Positions 63,248 to 64,000 of a stretch of DNA of 64,000 bases are shown in pieces. The notes under the pieces were generated by a model. That model worked only from the letters and a program-made list of their open reading frames with translations, did not search any database and was not told the origin of the DNA. A program made the position numbers and the translations under genes. The DNA comes from Jiella soli (GTDB lineage: Bacteria; Pseudomonadota; Alphaproteobacteria; Rhizobiales; Rhizobiaceae). Numbering within the stretch: position 1 is the stretch's first letter; every line of letters begins with the position of its first letter. The stretch covers positions 62,001-126,000 of the forward strand of contig NZ_JAJAVB010000004.1 in NCBI RefSeq assembly GCF_020615385.1. The letters are read 5' to 3'.

Positions 63248-64000
63248 CTAGCGACGCGTAAAAACGTCAGATGTTGCGCCCATGCCGCGCTCGAAGACCG
63301 GCAACAGGCGTGTCAGGATGGCCTCCGCCTCGTCGGGGAAGATGAATGGCGGGTTGAGGACGGCAAGGCCCGAGCCGACGAATCGCTCCTCCGGCGCATA
63401 GGCCTCGCGCAGAAACTCGGCAAAGAGGACCCCCTCCGGGGCGAGCGCCGCGAGGCGTTCGCGGAGCGCTGCGACCATCGCTTGCCGCTTCATCGGATAC
63501 CAGACGGCATAGGTGCCGCCCGGCCAGCGCTTCATGGCGCGGGCGAGCGCGGTGGCGATATCGTCGACCTCGCTCGGCTTTTCGAAGGGCGGATCGATGA
63601 AGACGAGGCCGCGCTTCTCCTTGGGCGGCAGGTGCGCGCCGAGCGCCAGCCAGGCATCGAGTTCGATCGTCTTGACCTGCGTGTCACCGGCAAAGAGCGC
63701 CCTCAGCGCAGCGGCGTCGGCGGGGTGGAGCTCGTAGGCAGAGAGGCGGTCCTGCGGCCGCAGGAGCCGGCGCACGAGAAGCGGCGAGCCGGGATAGCGG
63801 CCGGCCGCAACGTCCTCGCGCACGGCTTCCCAATAAGAGGCAAATAGCGGGTCGGACAGGATCTCAGTGGAGGCCGTCGCAAGGCGCCGGATGCCGTCCT
63901 CGGCTTCGCCGGTTCGTCTCGCCTCGTCGCCGCCGAGGTCGTAGAGGCCGCGGCCGCCATGAGTGTCGAAGACGCGGAACGGTTTATCCTTGCGCTGGAG
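63248..64000 (-). CDS. rlmJ: 23S rRNA (adenine-2030-N6)-methyltransferase RlmJ (5' end cut by window edge)
   Basis: The frame is open from the right edge (64000) to a stop at 63248, giving 250 residues. It begins mid-protein at LQRKDKPFRVFDTHGGRGLY, which is the SAM-binding motif I region of RlmJ. The catalytic DPPF motif appears in FIDPPFEKPSE. The missing part would be the N-terminal 30-40 residues. The enzyme methylates A2030 of 23S rRNA in free rRNA. Confidence 0.92.
   Translation of the reverse strand, partial: LQRKDKPFRVFDTHGGRGLYDLGGDEARRTGEAEDGIRRLATASTEILSDPLFASYWEAVREDVAAGRYPGSPLLVRRLLRPQDRLSAYELHPADAAALRALFAGDTQVKTIELDAWLALGAHLPPKEKRGLVFIDPPFEKPSEVDDIATALARAMKRWPGGTYAVWYPMKRQAMVAALRERLAALAPEGVLFAEFLREAYAPEERFVGSGLAVLNPPFIFPDEAEAILTRLLPVFERGMGATSDVFTRR

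Noticed and set aside
1-64000. CRISPR arrays, tRNA and rRNA genes, insertion sequences, integrases, toxin-antitoxin pairs and phage genes.
   Set aside because: None was seen. GGTTCGA-like strings occur only inside conserved coding regions or without cloverleaf context, and no direct-repeat arrays or transposase motifs are present.

Overview
The window is 64 kb of ordinary, gene-dense, high-GC chromosome from an alphaproteobacterium, most likely of the Hyphomicrobiales (Rhizobiales). Family-level placement, for example Aurantimonadaceae or a relative, is only a guess. The signs are: a rhizobial-type Porin_2 protein with the N-terminal disulfide pair, an Omp25/Omp31-like barrel, fused cysN/C, an mbfA gene behind a near-perfect Irr (ICE) box, an EcfG-type general-stress promoter, a RIME-like intergenic repeat and a PE-LIG-POL type LigD. 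I see no rRNA, tRNA, CRISPR array, insertion sequence or prophage.

Region 1-9.3 kb: an RND efflux pump with the tail of its probable adaptor gene and a strong terminator, a zinc alcohol dehydrogenase, a Pat-like acyl-CoA synthetase/acetyltransferase, and an MscS channel. Region 9.3-17.1 kb is a double-strand-break repair island. ku-ligD (minus strand) is divergent from a Mre11-like phosphoesterase and a Rad50-like ATPase (plus strand), and ku has an EcfG promoter. Region 17.1-25.2 kb: a porin with its terminator, a helix-hairpin-helix protein with an internal repeat, an alpha/beta hydrolase, a lytic transglycosylase divergent from dapA, and smpB.

Region 25.3-36.4 kb is transport and acid catabolism. 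An iron-type ABC transporter has its ATPase convergent to the permease and binding protein. A gamma-glutamyltransferase homologue follows. A tripartite tricarboxylate transporter (tctCBA) is divergent from an HMG-CoA-lyase-like enzyme and a CaiB/BaiF CoA-transferase, with a palindrome between them. Together these suggest import, CoA activation and cleavage of a branched dicarboxylic acid.

Region 36.5-49.2 kb: cysD-cysNC with an SLC13 permease (sulfate activation and possibly uptake), UDP-glucose dehydrogenase and a UDP-glucuronate epimerase (polysaccharide precursors), a photolyase, a 48-residue basic protein, and a PepSY/cytochrome b/response regulator/histidine kinase operon. Region 49.2-58.1 kb: mbfA under an Irr box, a cysK-alaX-sseA-GNAT-ornithine cyclodeaminase series, a Tat-exported 5'-nucleotidase/cyclic phosphodiesterase followed by the repeat element, and a membrane-anchored hydrolase. 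Region 58.2-64 kb: pgsA and uvrC, an outer-membrane barrel gene with an upstream palindrome, a glutathione transferase, an uncharacterised exported protein and an rlmJ gene cut by the right edge.

No dramatic new system is obvious. The most interesting items are the stress-promoted repair island with a variant Mre11-like metal site, the divergent dicarboxylate cluster, the PepSY/cytochrome/two-component unit and the duplicated motif in the helix-hairpin-helix protein. All functional calls are made from sequence reading alone.
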